From: Areca catechu
Taxonomy: Eukaryota > Streptophyta > Magnoliopsida > Arecales > Arecaceae
Direction of reading: 5' to 3'
NCBI GenBank assembly: GCA_021397845.1
Contig: CM038047.1
Span: 34,207,601 to 34,271,600 of the forward strand
DNA: 64,000 nt
Position numbers and translations under genes: made by a program. The notes under the pieces were generated by a model. It was not told where the DNA came from, made no database searches, and saw only the letters and a list, made by a program, of their open reading frames with translations. The first letter of the stretch is position 1; every line of letters starts with the position of its first letter. Shown here one piece after another: positions 46,280 to 58,200 of the stretch.

Positions 46280-47751
46280 TGTTGGCTTTGGCTCCTTGAT
46301 TTTGATGAATAACAAAAAATTGAGTATGTGTTTGGACTAATATTTCAAATTGAGTATGAATTTCAGGTCATAGATACATAAAATTCTCCATTCAAGTGTA
46401 TCAAGCTCACTAATATCAAAGCAAGATATTTCTTAATGTTTGAGTGATTCCCTAACCTTAGAACATTCTTTTTGGTCTTTATGAAGAAGTATCTAAAGAA
46501 TTTTTGGATGAGATCTTGAAAATTTTAGAGTTTGGCACAGATTTTTGATTTGGCATAGAGTAAGTGTCGACTCATGGATTAAGTGTCGACACTTCAGAAG
46601 ACTGACATGCAGAAATTTCAGACAACATGGCAAGTGTCGACTCACGGTGTCGACTCACGGTCAAGTGTCGATACTTCAAAGATCGACTCATTGCCTGAGA
46701 ATAAAATGGACATAACTTGTATTTTCTGAAGTTTCTCAAGTGTCGACTCAATGTGTCAACTCACAGTCCAAGTGTCGACTTATAGCCCGAGACCAGAAGT
46801 GGAACAGAGCACAGGAAATTCATATTTTGCCTTGAGTTGATCTAAGTGTCGACTCAAAGTGTCGACTCATGAAGAACTCAAGTGTCGACACTTGGTGCAA
46901 TTGCTAGTTTTTTAGAAATTCATATTTATTTCCAAACAGCTTCAAATGGCTAGTTTGATCCCTCCAACGGTCTCGAATGATTTTTTCAGTGGATTTGAGC
47001 TATTTAACACTCACAAAACCTCTTAAAGTCAAAAAGAAAGAGAGAGAGAATCAAGAAGAGACAAGTTCCAATCATTTAAAAGATAAAAGAGAGCTTTTAA
47101 GAGACTCCACTTGAAAAAAGACTTCCATTTTTGAAAGTTTGAGCTTTCAAGTCTTTAGCCAAAAGTGTGTATTCAAGAGATTCCAAGGAAAAGTCAACTC
47201 AAGCAACCAAGAGAGCTTCAATGATATTTATTTCTGCTCATTAAGGTGCTAATTCTTGTGTTTACTTTCTGTACACTTGATTTCATTTATTTGTTCTAGT
47301 TTCAAAGGTATTGAAACTAGTGTTAAAGGTTGTTGGTGAGCCTAAGAGACAAAACCAACTTGGGTTTGACTTGTTAGCCCGGATAAAAATAAGTTGTAAA
47401 GGTTGTTGGTAAGCCTAGGTGATAAAAACTAACTTAGGTTTTGACTTGTGAGCCTTGAAAAATAAGTTGGCTGTAATCTTGAAGAGATTATAGTGAAATT
47501 CCCAAGAAAAAACTTGGAGAGTAGATATAGATGCTTAGAGTGCACCGAACCACTATAAACCTTTATGTTTGTGCATAATTGTCTCCTTTATTTCCTGCTT
47601 TGTATTATTCTATATTTAATTTGTTATTTCTGTTGCATATATCCTTGGCACAATCACTTAGTTACACAAACACTTAAAGCAAAGCACATAACTGCTTAAA
47701 TTTTTTAAAATATCCAATTCACCCCCTCTTGGGCTACCTTGCTGGGCAACA
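46280..47751 (+). repeat. 5' LTR of the Sirevirus
   Basis: 1472 bp from TGTTGGCTTTGG to GGGCAACA. A region at about 46560-46895 is packed with AGTGTCGACTCA and AGTGTCGACACT motifs. It matches 55558-56999 closely, apart from substitutions and a few deletions in the motif-rich part of the 3' copy. Confidence 0.93.
46562..46893. promoter_or_regulatory. palindrome-rich block in the Sirevirus U3
   Basis: Perfect 14-bp palindromes AAGTGTCGACACTT occur at 46581-46594 and 46880-46893. Between them lie about eight related half-variants (AGTGTCGACTCA, TGTCAACTCA, AGTGTCGATACT). Sireviruses are known for palindrome arrays in the LTR, thought to be cis-regulatory. This block fits that position, though the motif is of GTCGAC type. 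Confidence 0.7.
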
Positions 47752-47753
47752 AG

Positions 47754-47765
47754 TGGTATCAGAGC
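47754..47765 (+). other. primer-binding site (initiator tRNA-Met)
   Basis: TGGTATCAGAGC, an exact match to the usual plant PBS, two bases after the 5' LTR. Confidence 0.92.
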
Positions 47766-47808
47766 TTGGTACTCTGCTTGTAGGTCCAACGATCTTGAGT
47801 TAAAGATC

Positions 47809-49232
47809 ATGGCGGCTCAAATTAGTATGGGTATTATAGAAAGACAAGCCTTTAACCATCCCCCATTATTTAATGGCATAAACTACATATATTGGAAGAC
47901 ACACACGTATATATATATTCAAGCTATTGATTATAATATCTGGAGAACAATAGTTACAGGTCCTCATCAGTCCACTCTCTTGGTTAATGGCAATCCCACT
48001 CCCATGCTAGAAGAAGATTGGGATAAGAATGACATTAAGCAAGCTGAGCTTAATGCAAAGGCCATGAATTTACTGTTTTGTTTACTTGATCCAAGTGAAT
48101 TCAATAGAACATCAAATTGTACTTCTGCTAAAGAGATTTGGGATACACTTGAAGTTACCCATGAGGATACACATCAAGTGAAGACCATAAAAGTAAACAT
48201 GCTCATTCATACTTATGAGATGTTTAGGATGGAACCGACTAAAACTATTAGTAAAATATATACTAGATTTACTAATATTGTTAATGGCATGAGGAGTTTA
48301 GGAAAAGTAATTTCTAATGCTGAACTTGTTAACAAAATCTTCAGGTCTCTTCTGGCTTCTTAGGATCAAAAGGTCATAGCCATTGAAGAAGTCAAAGATG
48401 TCAATACACTTTCACTTGAGCAGCTTCTGGGATCATTGATGACATATGAGCTATCCTTGAAGCAGAAAACTGTGGACAATGACAAGAAGAAGAAAGCCAT
48501 TGCATTCAAGTCACTACCAAGGAAGAATCAAGTGATGAATCTAATGAAGAGGATGAAGAAGATGAGACAACCCTTATTACAAGAAAGTTTAAAAAATTTA
48601 TGAGGAAAAATAATTTTTATAGGAAAAAGCCTCCAAAAGGAGATCATAGTAAGGAGAAAGAAAAAGAAAAGGAAAGTGAGCAACCAATATGTTTCGGATA
48701 TAAGAAATCGGGTTATTACAAGTTGGATTGCCCCACTCACAAGAAAGGCAAAAAGAAATTTAATAAAAAGGCTATGATGGCAATGTGGAGCGAAAATGAA
48801 GACTCAAGCTCCAATGAAGAACAACAAGAGATGGCCAATCTTTGTTTTATGGCCAATGAAGAAGAGGTAAGCCTTGAACCTGAAAATAACTTTACATTCG
48901 ATGAATTATGTGATATTTTTGATGAGCTAGTTATGGAATATCAAAAACTTAAATTAAAAAACAAAGATTTGAAAAAGCAAAATCTAGAGCTTTTAAATGA
49001 AAACTTGATTCAAGAAAACAAAAACTTGAGCGAGCAAATCAATGTTTTGAAAAATGAAAACGAAGATCTCTCAAAAGAAAAAGACTCTTTGAAGAAGGAC
49101 AAAATTTTTGCTACAAATGAAAAACTTGCAAAACAAAACAAGGAATTTTTACTAGAAAATAAGAAATATAAGAAGAACTTGAAAAAGTTAAGCCTTTTGT
49201 TGAAAAGTTTTCATACAGTTCTGAATAATTAA
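47809..49232 (+). pseudogene. Sirevirus gag, broken
   Basis: The ATG at 47809 opens a copia gag: PPLFNGINYIYWK at about residue 20, then DIKQAELNAKAMNLL and the TSAKEIWDTLEVTHE core. A TAG at 48361-48363 ends the first 184 codons where a Trp codon (TGG) is usual. The frame then changes, and 48600-49232 continues with a basic stretch, a zinc-knuckle site reading CFGYKKSGYYKLDC (one Cys and the His replaced by Tyr) and a long Lys/Glu/Asn coiled coil. Such coiled coils are common in Sirevirus gag. The product would form the RNA-packaging shell; this copy cannot. Confidence 0.85.
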
Positions 49233-49509
49233 ATATACTTTTGAATAATTAAAGGACAGTTTTTAACAAAGCTGGGTTGGGATTTAAACTGCAAAAGCAA
49301 TAAAAGTATTTTAAAAATTTCTTTGTACCTGCATCCTCTAGTTTTACTTATTATGCATATGGTAAAGTTGGACACAAATCTTATATATGTAACAAAAAAA
49401 ATTAAATACCGTTAGAAAAGTTTGGGTTCCAAAAGGAACCAATCCAACTAACCCTAAAGGACCCAAGATGACTTGGGTACCTAAAATTTCCACTTTATTT
49501 ATGTTGTAG

Positions 49510-52500
49510 GCGTGTCTTGCAACCAAGGATAAAAGAAGAATGTGGTATCTCGACAGCGGTTGCTCAAGATACATGACTGGGGATGTGAGACAATTCTCAT
49601 ATCTAGAAGCTTTGAATGGTGGAAACGTGATATTTGGTGAAAATAGAAAGGGCAAAATTATTAGTATCGGTAAAATCCATATCACCCCTACTACTTATAT
49701 TAATAATGTTTTGTTTATTGATGGTTTAAAGCACAATTTGTTTAGTATAAGTCAATTTTATGATAAAGGATTGAAAGTTATTTTTGAATCTTCTTTGTGC
49801 ATGGTATCTAGTCTAGATGACAATGGCATCAAGTTTATTGGTCATAGGCATGGAAACATTTACATAGTTGATCTTGATGATCTACCCATAGAAAATTGTC
49901 AATGCCTAGTGGCAAAGGAAGCCAAGACAAATGAAACTAGTTGGCTTTGGCATCGTAGGCCAGGGCATGCAAGTATGCATTTGATTTCAAAATTGAACAA
50001 AAAGAATCTTGTAAAAGATTTGCCAAAACTCACTTTTGAAAAAAATAAGATTTGTAGTGCATGTCAACTTGGAAAATAAACAAAATCTTTTTTCAAACCT
50101 AAAGGAGTAGTATCTACTACTAGACCCTTAGAATTGTTTCATAAGGATCTCTTTGGACCAACTAGAATAACTAGTTTGGGAGGTAAGAAGTATGGTTTAG
50201 TGATTGTAGATGACTACTCACGTTTTATATGGGTTATGTTTTTGGCACACAAGGATGAAACATTTTCTGCATTTATCAAAATTCATAAAAAGGTTTCAAA
50301 TAAAAAAGGTATTTCAATCACTTCTTTACGTAGTGATCATGATATTGAGTTTGAAAATCATGATTTTGAAATATTCTGTAATGAAAATGGTATTGATCAT
50401 ATTTTTTTTGTACTTAGGACATCTCAACAAAATGGGATGGTAGAAAGAAAGAATAGGACTCTTGAAGAAATGGTACGCACAATGCTTTATGAAAATGATT
50501 TACCTAGATATTTTTGAATGGAAGCCATAAATACTGCATGTTATATTTTAAATCATGTTTTAATCCAACCTATTTTGAAGAAAACATCATATGAACTTTG
50601 GAAAAATAGAAAATTTACTATTAAATATTTTTATATTTTTGGATGCCGTTGTTTCATTCTAAATAATGGTAAAGATAATCTCAGTAAATTTGATGCCAAG
50701 TCAGACGAGGGTATCTTCTTAGGATACTCTACTTCTAGCAAATACAGGGTCTTCAATAGGAACTCTTCTAGTTGAAGAATCCATCCATGTAGTGTTTGAT
50801 GAAAATAATGAAAAATCTTCTAAAAAAGAAGATACTCTTGATGATGAAACATGTGTTCAAAAATTTGAAAAAATGATAATCAATGAAAGAGCTTCCAAAG
50901 AATGAGATGGTGATCAAGAAAATGAAGAACAAGTACAAGAAATTGAGCATCAACACCTAAGCCATTGCCTAAAGAATGGAGGTATCCCATGGACACCCTA
51001 AAGAGCTTATCATAGGTGATCCATCGAAAGGGATAAGTACCCGTTCTTCAATAAGAAATATTTGTGATTACTTAACATTTATTTCTTAAATAGAACTAAA
51101 ATCAATTGAAGAAGCTGAAAATGATTGCAATTGGATAAATGCTATCCAAGATGAATTGAATCAATTTAAAAGAAATAAAGTTTGGACTTTAGTTGAAAGA
51201 CCATCAAATATTTCAATAATAGGAACAAAATAGGTTTTCAGAAATAAACTTGATGAAAATGGCATTGTAACAAGAAATAAAGCTAGGCTAGTTGCCAAAG
51301 GTTACAATCAGGAGGAAGGGATTGATTTTGATGAAATCTTTGCTCCTGTTGCTAGACTTGAGGCAATTAGGCTATTATTAGCATTTGCATATTTCATGGA
51401 TTTCAAACTATTTTAAATGGATGTCAAAAGTGCTTTTCTAAATGGATTTATTGAAGAAAAAGTTATGTTGAACAGGCCCCAGGTTTTGAAAATCATGAAT
51501 GCCCTGATCATGTTTTTAAACTTCATAAAGCTTTGTATGATTTGAAACAAGCTCCAAGAGCTTGGTATGATATATTAAGTAAATTTTTGCTTGAAAATAG
51601 TTTTTCTAGAGAAAATATAGATACTACATTATTTTTGAAAAAGAAAAGTGATGACTTATTAGTAGTTCAAGTATATGTTGATGATATCATTTTCGGTGCT
51701 ACTAATGAGGTTCTTTGCCAAAAGTTTGCCAAGCTCATGTAGGGAGAGTTCGAGATGAGCATGATGGGAGAGCTTATTTCTTCCTCGGACTCCAGATCAA
51801 GCAAATAAAAGAAGAGATCTTCATCAACCAAGCTAAGTATACAAGAGAAATCTTAAAGAAGTTTGGAATGGAGACTACCAAGCCATTACGTACACCTTTA
51901 AGCTCTTCTTGTAAATTAGATAAAGATGAATCAGGTAAAAATGTAGATCAAAAATTATATAGAGGTATCATTGGTTCATTGTTATATTTGACTGTAAGTA
52001 GGCCAGATATAATGTTCAGTGTTTGTACATATGCTAGATATAAGTCTACTCCTAAAGAGTCTCGTTTATTGGCTGTTAAACGCATACTTATATATCTGTC
52101 TGGCATTATTGATATTGGACTATGGTACTCTAGAGATTCATCTATTGAATTGATTGCATATTCTGATGCTGATTTTGCTAGGTGTAAACTTGATAGAAAA
52201 AGTATAAGTGGAACCTGTCAATTTTTTGGAGTTAATTTGATTTCATGGTTTAGCAAGAAACAGAATTCAGTTGCTCTATTTACGGCAAAAGCCGAATATA
52301 TAGTAGCTGGAAGCTATTGTGCTCAAATCTTATGGATCAAACAACAACTAGAAGATTTTGGCATCAAATTAACTAAGACACCTATAAGATGTGATAATAC
52401 TAGTACAATCAATTTAACTAAAAATCCTGTACAATATTCAAGAAGCAAACACATTGAAATAAGACATCACTTCATAAGAGATCATGTGCAAAATGGTGAT

Positions 52501-52620
52501 GTAATGCTTGATTTTGTATGTACTGATAGACAACTTGATGATATTTTCACAAAATCTCTAAGTGAAGATAGATTTTGCATGATTAGAAGAGAGTTAAGTA
52601 TCATTGATCCTTTTATCTAA
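49510..52620 (+). pseudogene. Sirevirus pol, broken
   Basis: Order: protease WYLDSGCSRYMTG (about 49543), pre-integrase HRRPGHASMHLI (about 49950), integrase core with DDYSRFIWV and QQNGMVERKNRTLEE (50134-50515), RT with RLVAKGYNQEEGIDFDE (about 51280) and intact YVDDIIFGATNE (about 51677), then RNase H with SWFSKKQNSVALFTAKAEY (about 52240). Stops include TAA at 50077, TGA at 50515, TAG at 51229-51234 and TAA at about 51414. A frame shift lies near 51720-51740. The last 301-codon block (51715-52620) is open to its natural end. Most lesions are single transitions, so the element is dead but not ancient. Confidence 0.9.
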
Positions 52621-52750
52621 TCTCTTTAAATTCTTGATAAAATTCTCCAAAAATGATGCAAATCCTTTCAAATATCACTTAGAATGACCTCTTTACTCTT
52701 CCTACATTTCATTGGAATTTATTGGATTTTATTCTAATTTTCTATGGTCA

Positions 52751-52832
52751 GGTGTCGACACTTACAAATTATCCAAGTGTCGACTCACGCGAAGTGTCGA
52801 CACTTGAACAATTTCGAAGTGTCGACTCACGA
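52751..52832. promoter_or_regulatory. second palindrome cluster, between pol and the third ORF
   Basis: GTGTCGACAC at 52752-52761 and AAGTGTCGACACTT at 52792-52805, with AGTGTCGACTCAC variants at about 52775 and 52818. It is the same motif set as in the LTR but lies 130-210 bp after the pol stop. Confidence 0.7.
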
Positions 52833-53312
52833 CCATCAGGTCTGAGATTTTTAGGGCATCCCGAAACCTTATTTGACCCATTCTTTTTCCATTCCTTAGG
52901 TTCTTGTGGTCCCAAAAATCTCCCTAACTCTCGTGAACAGTGGATTTCCAGCCCTAACCCTCCGTTTTCAAGTAATCTTCTTCCTTTTTCTTCTCTTTTT
53001 GTCTTTAATCCATACATTTTCTCACCATTCTTCTCAGTTTTTCGAAGGTTCAACTCGACTTTTTCTTGGTTTTCCTTACTCCGAACCCTTTCTTCCCATT
53101 TTGGTCTACCTTTGGTCTGGTTTGAACTTGGATTCTTCCTCCTTCCCATCTGGTTTCTCCATCTTTGGTCCGTTCCTCTCCATTTTGGTCCACTTTTTGT
53201 CTGTTTCTTCCCTTCTTGGTCCACACTTCTTATTGGCCGACACTTCTTTTCTTCCCTCTTTCCTTCCCCAGTTCACTCCTTCCTACTCTACTTTGTGTTG
53301 TCTCTGTGTGAA

Positions 53313-55007
53313 ATGGCTCCAAGGAAGCAGTTAGCTTATCGCAAGAGGAGGTATGAGCAGGGTGAGTCCAGTAGAGAGAGAAGGACTAAAGCTCGTCGAG
53401 ACCTTACTGGTCAGCACGAGCAGGGGCCACAGGATCCGCCTCCACCAGTTTCCCCAGGAGCAGCACGAGTGGCCGGGAAGGCTATTGCCTCTGGTAGGAG
53501 AGTGGACATGCAGTTCTGGGACTCGGAGAGTTTTATCATTGGAGATCTGCTTAGAGGAGCTGGACTTGTCCCTTTCTGCACTCTAACTGAGAGATACTAT
53601 TCGTAGCTCATCAGGGAGTTCTACGGGTCCTTGGCCACTGATGGTTTGAGATGGGTTGCTGAGGTCAGGGGTGTTCAGATCCCAGTGACCCTTGAGCTTA
53701 TTAGTAGAGTGTGGCACATTCCACTTCGTGGCAGGGCCATGAATTGTGTTGGAGACAGGGTTGCTGAATTCTGATGTATAATTGAGAGGGAGGATGTCAG
53801 CGGGGTATCAGTTGTTTCTGTGAATCAGCTGTCAGTAAAGATGAGAGTCTTACATCATATTATCTTTTGGATCTTGGTACCGAAGTCCGGCATGTTTGAT
53901 TTCATTACTGAGCGAGAGCTTGTATTGATGGAATCCTTGAGATAGTAGATTCCCATCAATTTGCCGATGATCATAGTTCACCAGATGGGTGAGGCCGCTG
54001 CCTAGCATCATCTGTGTTTACCCTATGGCATGGGTCTCACTAGGATCTTTCATGAGTTTGGTATCCCACTGGAGGGAGAGCCCTCCAAGGAGATCCTTCA
54101 TACAGACACGTATGGAGAGAAATCACTTCATAGGATGGGTTACCAGAGAGTGACTAGACGATGGGTGCACAGAGAGTCCGGTCAGGAGCTAGACGAGGAG
54201 GACGAGCTTCGTGCAGTCAAGGTAGGGCCATCTGGACCTGCTGAGCATACTACCCCTCTGAGACTTGCACCTGTCACTGCATCAGGTTCTGAGCTAGCTA
54301 CACCAGCATCTACACAGACTCCAGCTGCTGCTCCTCGCGTTGCTTCAGAGATTGTATCTACCTTCGAGGAGCGCATTACAGAATAGATAGTTGATGTCAG
54401 AGAGGAGGTTATTGGGCTGGCTGTTCGGGCTACCAGACTTCAGATGGAGATTCATGGATTGAGGGCTCATACAGATGAGCAGCTCTCAGGTATCCGACAG
54501 TCGATGGAGGCAGGCTTCACTGAGATACAAGATCTACTAAGATCCTTGTTGCCTCCGGTGGGACCTTCTAGACATCCACCTCCACCTCCGCCAGCAGATG
54601 ATGACAATCACGATGATACATATTATGCCTTTCCTGGTGGTGGTACTCCTCCTGATCATGGTGATGCAGCTGCAGATGGTGATGACACAGCTCATGGTGA
54701 TATAGGTGGTGACACTGATATTGTTGAGTCTGATAGTGATGATAGTGGTGGAGCAGCAGACTTTCAGATTATCAGCAGGGAGGGACAGACATTGGATACT
54801 CATGATCAAACTACAGTCACTCCCAGTGATGTTCAGCCTGACACAGCTTTAGTCTTTTAGACTCCTACAGAGACCTTTCCCTCACATTCTACTAGGACTT
54901 CTAGGGTTATTCCTCGCTCTGGCCCTTCACTTAGGACTAGAAGGCTGACCCATAAGAACCCTAGATCTTCAGCCACTATATAGGATCATGGCACCTATCT
55001 TCTTTGA
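53313..55007 (+). pseudogene. Sirevirus third ORF, envelope-like / plant transposon protein type, with premature stops
   Basis: From the ATG at 53313 one frame runs about 565 codons without a frameshift. It is interrupted by stops at 53604, 53772, 53943, 53946, 54003, 54384, 54858 and 54981. The N-terminus is basic (KRRYEQGESSRERR). A block with LIREFYGSLA, EVRGVQIP and LISRVWHIPLRG follows, matching the domain known as putative plant transposon protein. Then come a Thr/Pro/Ala-rich stretch, a short coiled coil (about 54440-54540), a proline run and an Asp-rich acidic tail. This position and layout are those of the envelope-like gene of Sireviruses, whose role is unproven. I see no convincing signal peptide or membrane span in this copy. 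Confidence 0.75.
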
Positions 55008-55258
55008 GCTTCCGTCTGATGAGGAGTAGCCTTACAGACTATGTATGCTTATTATGCTTATCTTATGTTTCAGTTTATGTATGTTTATGTTTCAGTTTAT
55101 GCTTATGTTATACTGAAACCTTTATTAAATGAAAGTTCAGTTTATGTATGCTTATGTTGTTTCTAAGATCTCTCTTCCTTTTGTCAAAATGGATGTTGTA
55201 TTATGAAGAAAGCATTGTCTTAGGGAGAGAAAATTCCCTTTTAATGTTTAATGATGAC

Positions 55259-55557
55259 AAAAAGGGGAGTAGATACATGGTATAAAGGTTATGGTATTAC
55301 TTAAGGTATAAACAGTTTCATAAGTGAATTCAAATGCTTTTCAAATGTTACTTAAGACAAGGGGAGTTTTTAAAACTTTTTACCTTTGAAACTCTTGAAA
55401 TTTTATTTAATAAACCTTAAACTTTGTTGAAAAATAAATGTAAAGTTATTTTAGATAAAGTCATTCAATTACAGCTCTGTTGATACTATATTGGTTTTTT
55501 TTTAGAACTTAATTCCTTTTATACTCAAAGTTTTGTCATCATAAAAAAGGAAGAGAT
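55259..55557 (+). other. multiple polypurine tracts before the 3' LTR
   Basis: AAAAAGGGGAGT at 55259-55270, AAGGGGAG at 55359-55366 and AAAAAAGGAAGAGA at 55543-55556. The last, just before the LTR, is the expected plus-strand primer. Extra upstream tracts are a known Sirevirus trait. Confidence 0.75.
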
Positions 55558-56999
55558 TGTTGGCTTTAGCTCCTTGATTTTGATGAATAACAAAACATTG
55601 AGTATGTGTTTGGACTAATATTTCAAACCGAGTATGAATTTCAGGTCATAGGTACAAAAAATTCTCTATTCAAGTGTATTAAGCTCACTAATATCAAAGC
55701 AAGATATTTCTCAATGTTTGAGTGATTCCCTAACCTTAGAATATTCTTTTTGGCCTTTATGAAGAAGTATCTAAAGGATTTTTGGATGAGATTTTGAAAA
55801 TTTCAGAGTTTGGCACAGATTTTTGATTTGGTACAGAGCAAGTGTCGACTCATGGATCAGTGTCGACACTTCAAAAGACTGGCATGCAAAAATTTTAGAC
55901 TGGCATTGTCGACTCATGGTCAAGTATTGATACTTTAAAGATCGACTCATCACCTTAGAACAAACTGGACAAAACTTGTATTTTCTGAAGTTTCTCAAGT
56001 GTCGACTCAATGTGTTGACTCACAGTCCAAATGCCAACTCAAAGTATTGACTCATAGCCTGAGACCAGAAGTGGAGCGGAGCGTAGGAAATTCAAATTTT
56101 GCCTTGAGCTGATTCAAGTGTCGATTCATGAAGAACTCAAGTATTGACACTTGGTGCAACGGTTAGTTTTTCAAAAATTTAGATTTATTTCCAAATGGCT
56201 AGTTTGATCCCTCGAATGGTCTCCAATGACTTTTTCAGTGGATTTGAGCTATTTAACACTCACCAAACCTCTTAAAGTCAAAAAGAAAGAGAGAGAATCA
56301 AGAAGAGACAAGTTCCAATCATTTGAAAAGACAAAGAGAGCTTTTAAGAGATTCCACCTGAAAAAGGCTTCCATTTTTTAGAGTTTGAGCTTTCAAGTCT
56401 TTAGCCAAAAGTGTGCATTTAAGAGGTTTCAAGGAGAAATCAACTCAAGCAACCAAGAGAGCTTCAACGACATTTATTTCTGCTCATTAAGGAGCTAATT
56501 CTTGTGTTTACTTTCTATATACTTGATTTCATTTATTTGTTCTAATTTCAAAGATATTGAAACTAGTGTTAAAGGTTGTTGGTGAGCCTAAGAGACAAAA
56601 TCAACTTGGGTTTGACTTGTTAGCCTGGATAAAAATAAGTTGTAAAGGTTATTGGTGAGCCTAGGTGATAAAACCAACTTAGGTTTTGACTTGTGAGCCT
56701 TGGAAAACAAGTCAGCTGTAATCTTGAAGAGATTATAGTAAAATTCCTAAGAAGAAGCTTCAAAAATGGATGTAGGTGCTTGGAGTGCACCGAACAATTA
56801 TAAACCTTTATATTTGTGTATGATTATCTCCTTTATTTTCTGCTTTGTATTACTCTATATTTAATTTATTATTTCTATTGCATATATCCTTGGCACAATC
56901 ACTTAGTTACACAAACACTTAAAGCAAAGCACATAATCGTTTAAATTTTTTAAAATACCCAATTTAACCCTCCTCTTGGGCTACCTTGCTAGGCAACTT
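55558..56999 (+). repeat. 3' LTR of the Sirevirus
   Basis: 1442 bp from TGTTGGCTTTAG to GGCAACT. The last base differs from the 5' copy (T for A). The palindrome AGTGTCGACACT remains at 55859-55870, but the second palindrome has decayed to AAGTATTGACACTT near 56137. Confidence 0.92.
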
Positions 57000-57004
57000 A
57001 TTGG

Positions 57005-58200
57005 ACTCGTAATATTTTAAAAAGTATTTTAGTTAAGTTTTTCATGTATAGTAAAATATTTAAATAATTAATGAATTATCTATATGCAATTTTGTTCACT
57101 ATTGTATTGTTCAAATGTATTTCTGTGTAGCCCCAAAGGGCTCAAAACATTCTATGGATCTTGAGTAGTTGAGTTATTAAGGACTAATAATTTTTTTCTT
57201 ATTATATTTTAAAATTATATAAAGTTGTATCTATTATAGTTGACCTAAAATTGACTATAATTAGATGCAAAAATTAATAGCTATAGATTGACTAACTTGA
57301 ATTGCATAAAGATGGAGAGTTTCATACCTAAAGATGGAAAGACCTAGAATTTTTGTAATAGTAATTGGTTGAATAGCTAAAAGTATAACTAATATGATGG
57401 ATCATAATTTAAACATAAATTATGTGTTCATACCATAATTACTATTCTTGCTTATATATTTCATATTATTATTGATTATAAAAATTTTTATATTTATAAT
57501 TTATGTAATACATTTTTGACATTAATTATTATATTTAGATTTATGATTAAATTAGTTGCGATACTTATTATATGCTATAATTTTTGTTCAAAGGTGTTTT
57601 ACAGTTGTATAACAAGTGTTATTGATAGAAGTGGTTGTTGGAATATAATATTATATGATAATATAATCAATTGGGTATATCTTGTTAAGTATCCAATTCT
57701 GGACTTAATCTTTTTTGGTATATATGTAATTAAAGTGTGTTGTTTTATATTTATTGAAAATTTAATTCCTTGTATGGATAATTTTGTTGGTTGACTAAAT
57801 ATTTATCATCAAGGTAGTTTATTTATATCAATCCATAGGATTTTTCATCATGAGAGGGATATTTTCTAGTTTATCATACAACCACCTATCCAAAGAGGGT
57901 TGTTGTATATTTTAATTAAAAAAGATTATATGGAGCATTGTGTTGAGAGGATGCTTTAGCTTTCAGGAGTCTATCTATTTAAAGGGGATAAGTCTGTGAA
58001 TGTTAGAATATTTTGTTTGGTTATGGCTTCATGTGAAGAGCACTTATACATATTACATATTATGTCTAAAAAAATATATGATATTATGTTTGGATTTTTG
58101 TTTATAATATTTATGTATATGCCTATTGACTAATATTTTATATTTTATTATTTTTGATTATACAGACTCTTTCAGTGTTAATAATAATAGTGTTGTCGTT
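57005..58200. other. AT-rich sequence, probably old retrotransposon
   Basis: No gene is supported. Composition and the neighbouring copia remnant suggest decayed element DNA, but no paired LTR was identified. Confidence 0.35.

Larger units (their letters stand above)
46280..56999 (+). mobile_element. complete Sirevirus-type Ty1/copia retrotransposon
   Basis: The element is 10,720 bp with LTRs 46280-47751 and 55558-56999 and target duplication TATTG (46275-46279 and 57000-57004). The interior carries a PBS exactly matching initiator tRNA-Met, gag, pol in copia order, and a third, envelope-like ORF between pol and the 3' LTR. Long LTRs, palindromes in the LTR, several purine tracts and the TTTTGTCATCATAAAAAAGG junction are hallmarks of the Sirevirus (SIRE/Maximus) lineage. 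Gag, pol and the third ORF all contain premature stops. Confidence 0.93.

Noticed and set aside
52722..53312. Extending the third Sirevirus ORF upstream to 52722
   Set aside because: The frame is open, but it runs through the palindrome cluster and a Phe/Ser/Leu-rich pyrimidine stretch. The protein-like composition starts at the ATG at 53313.
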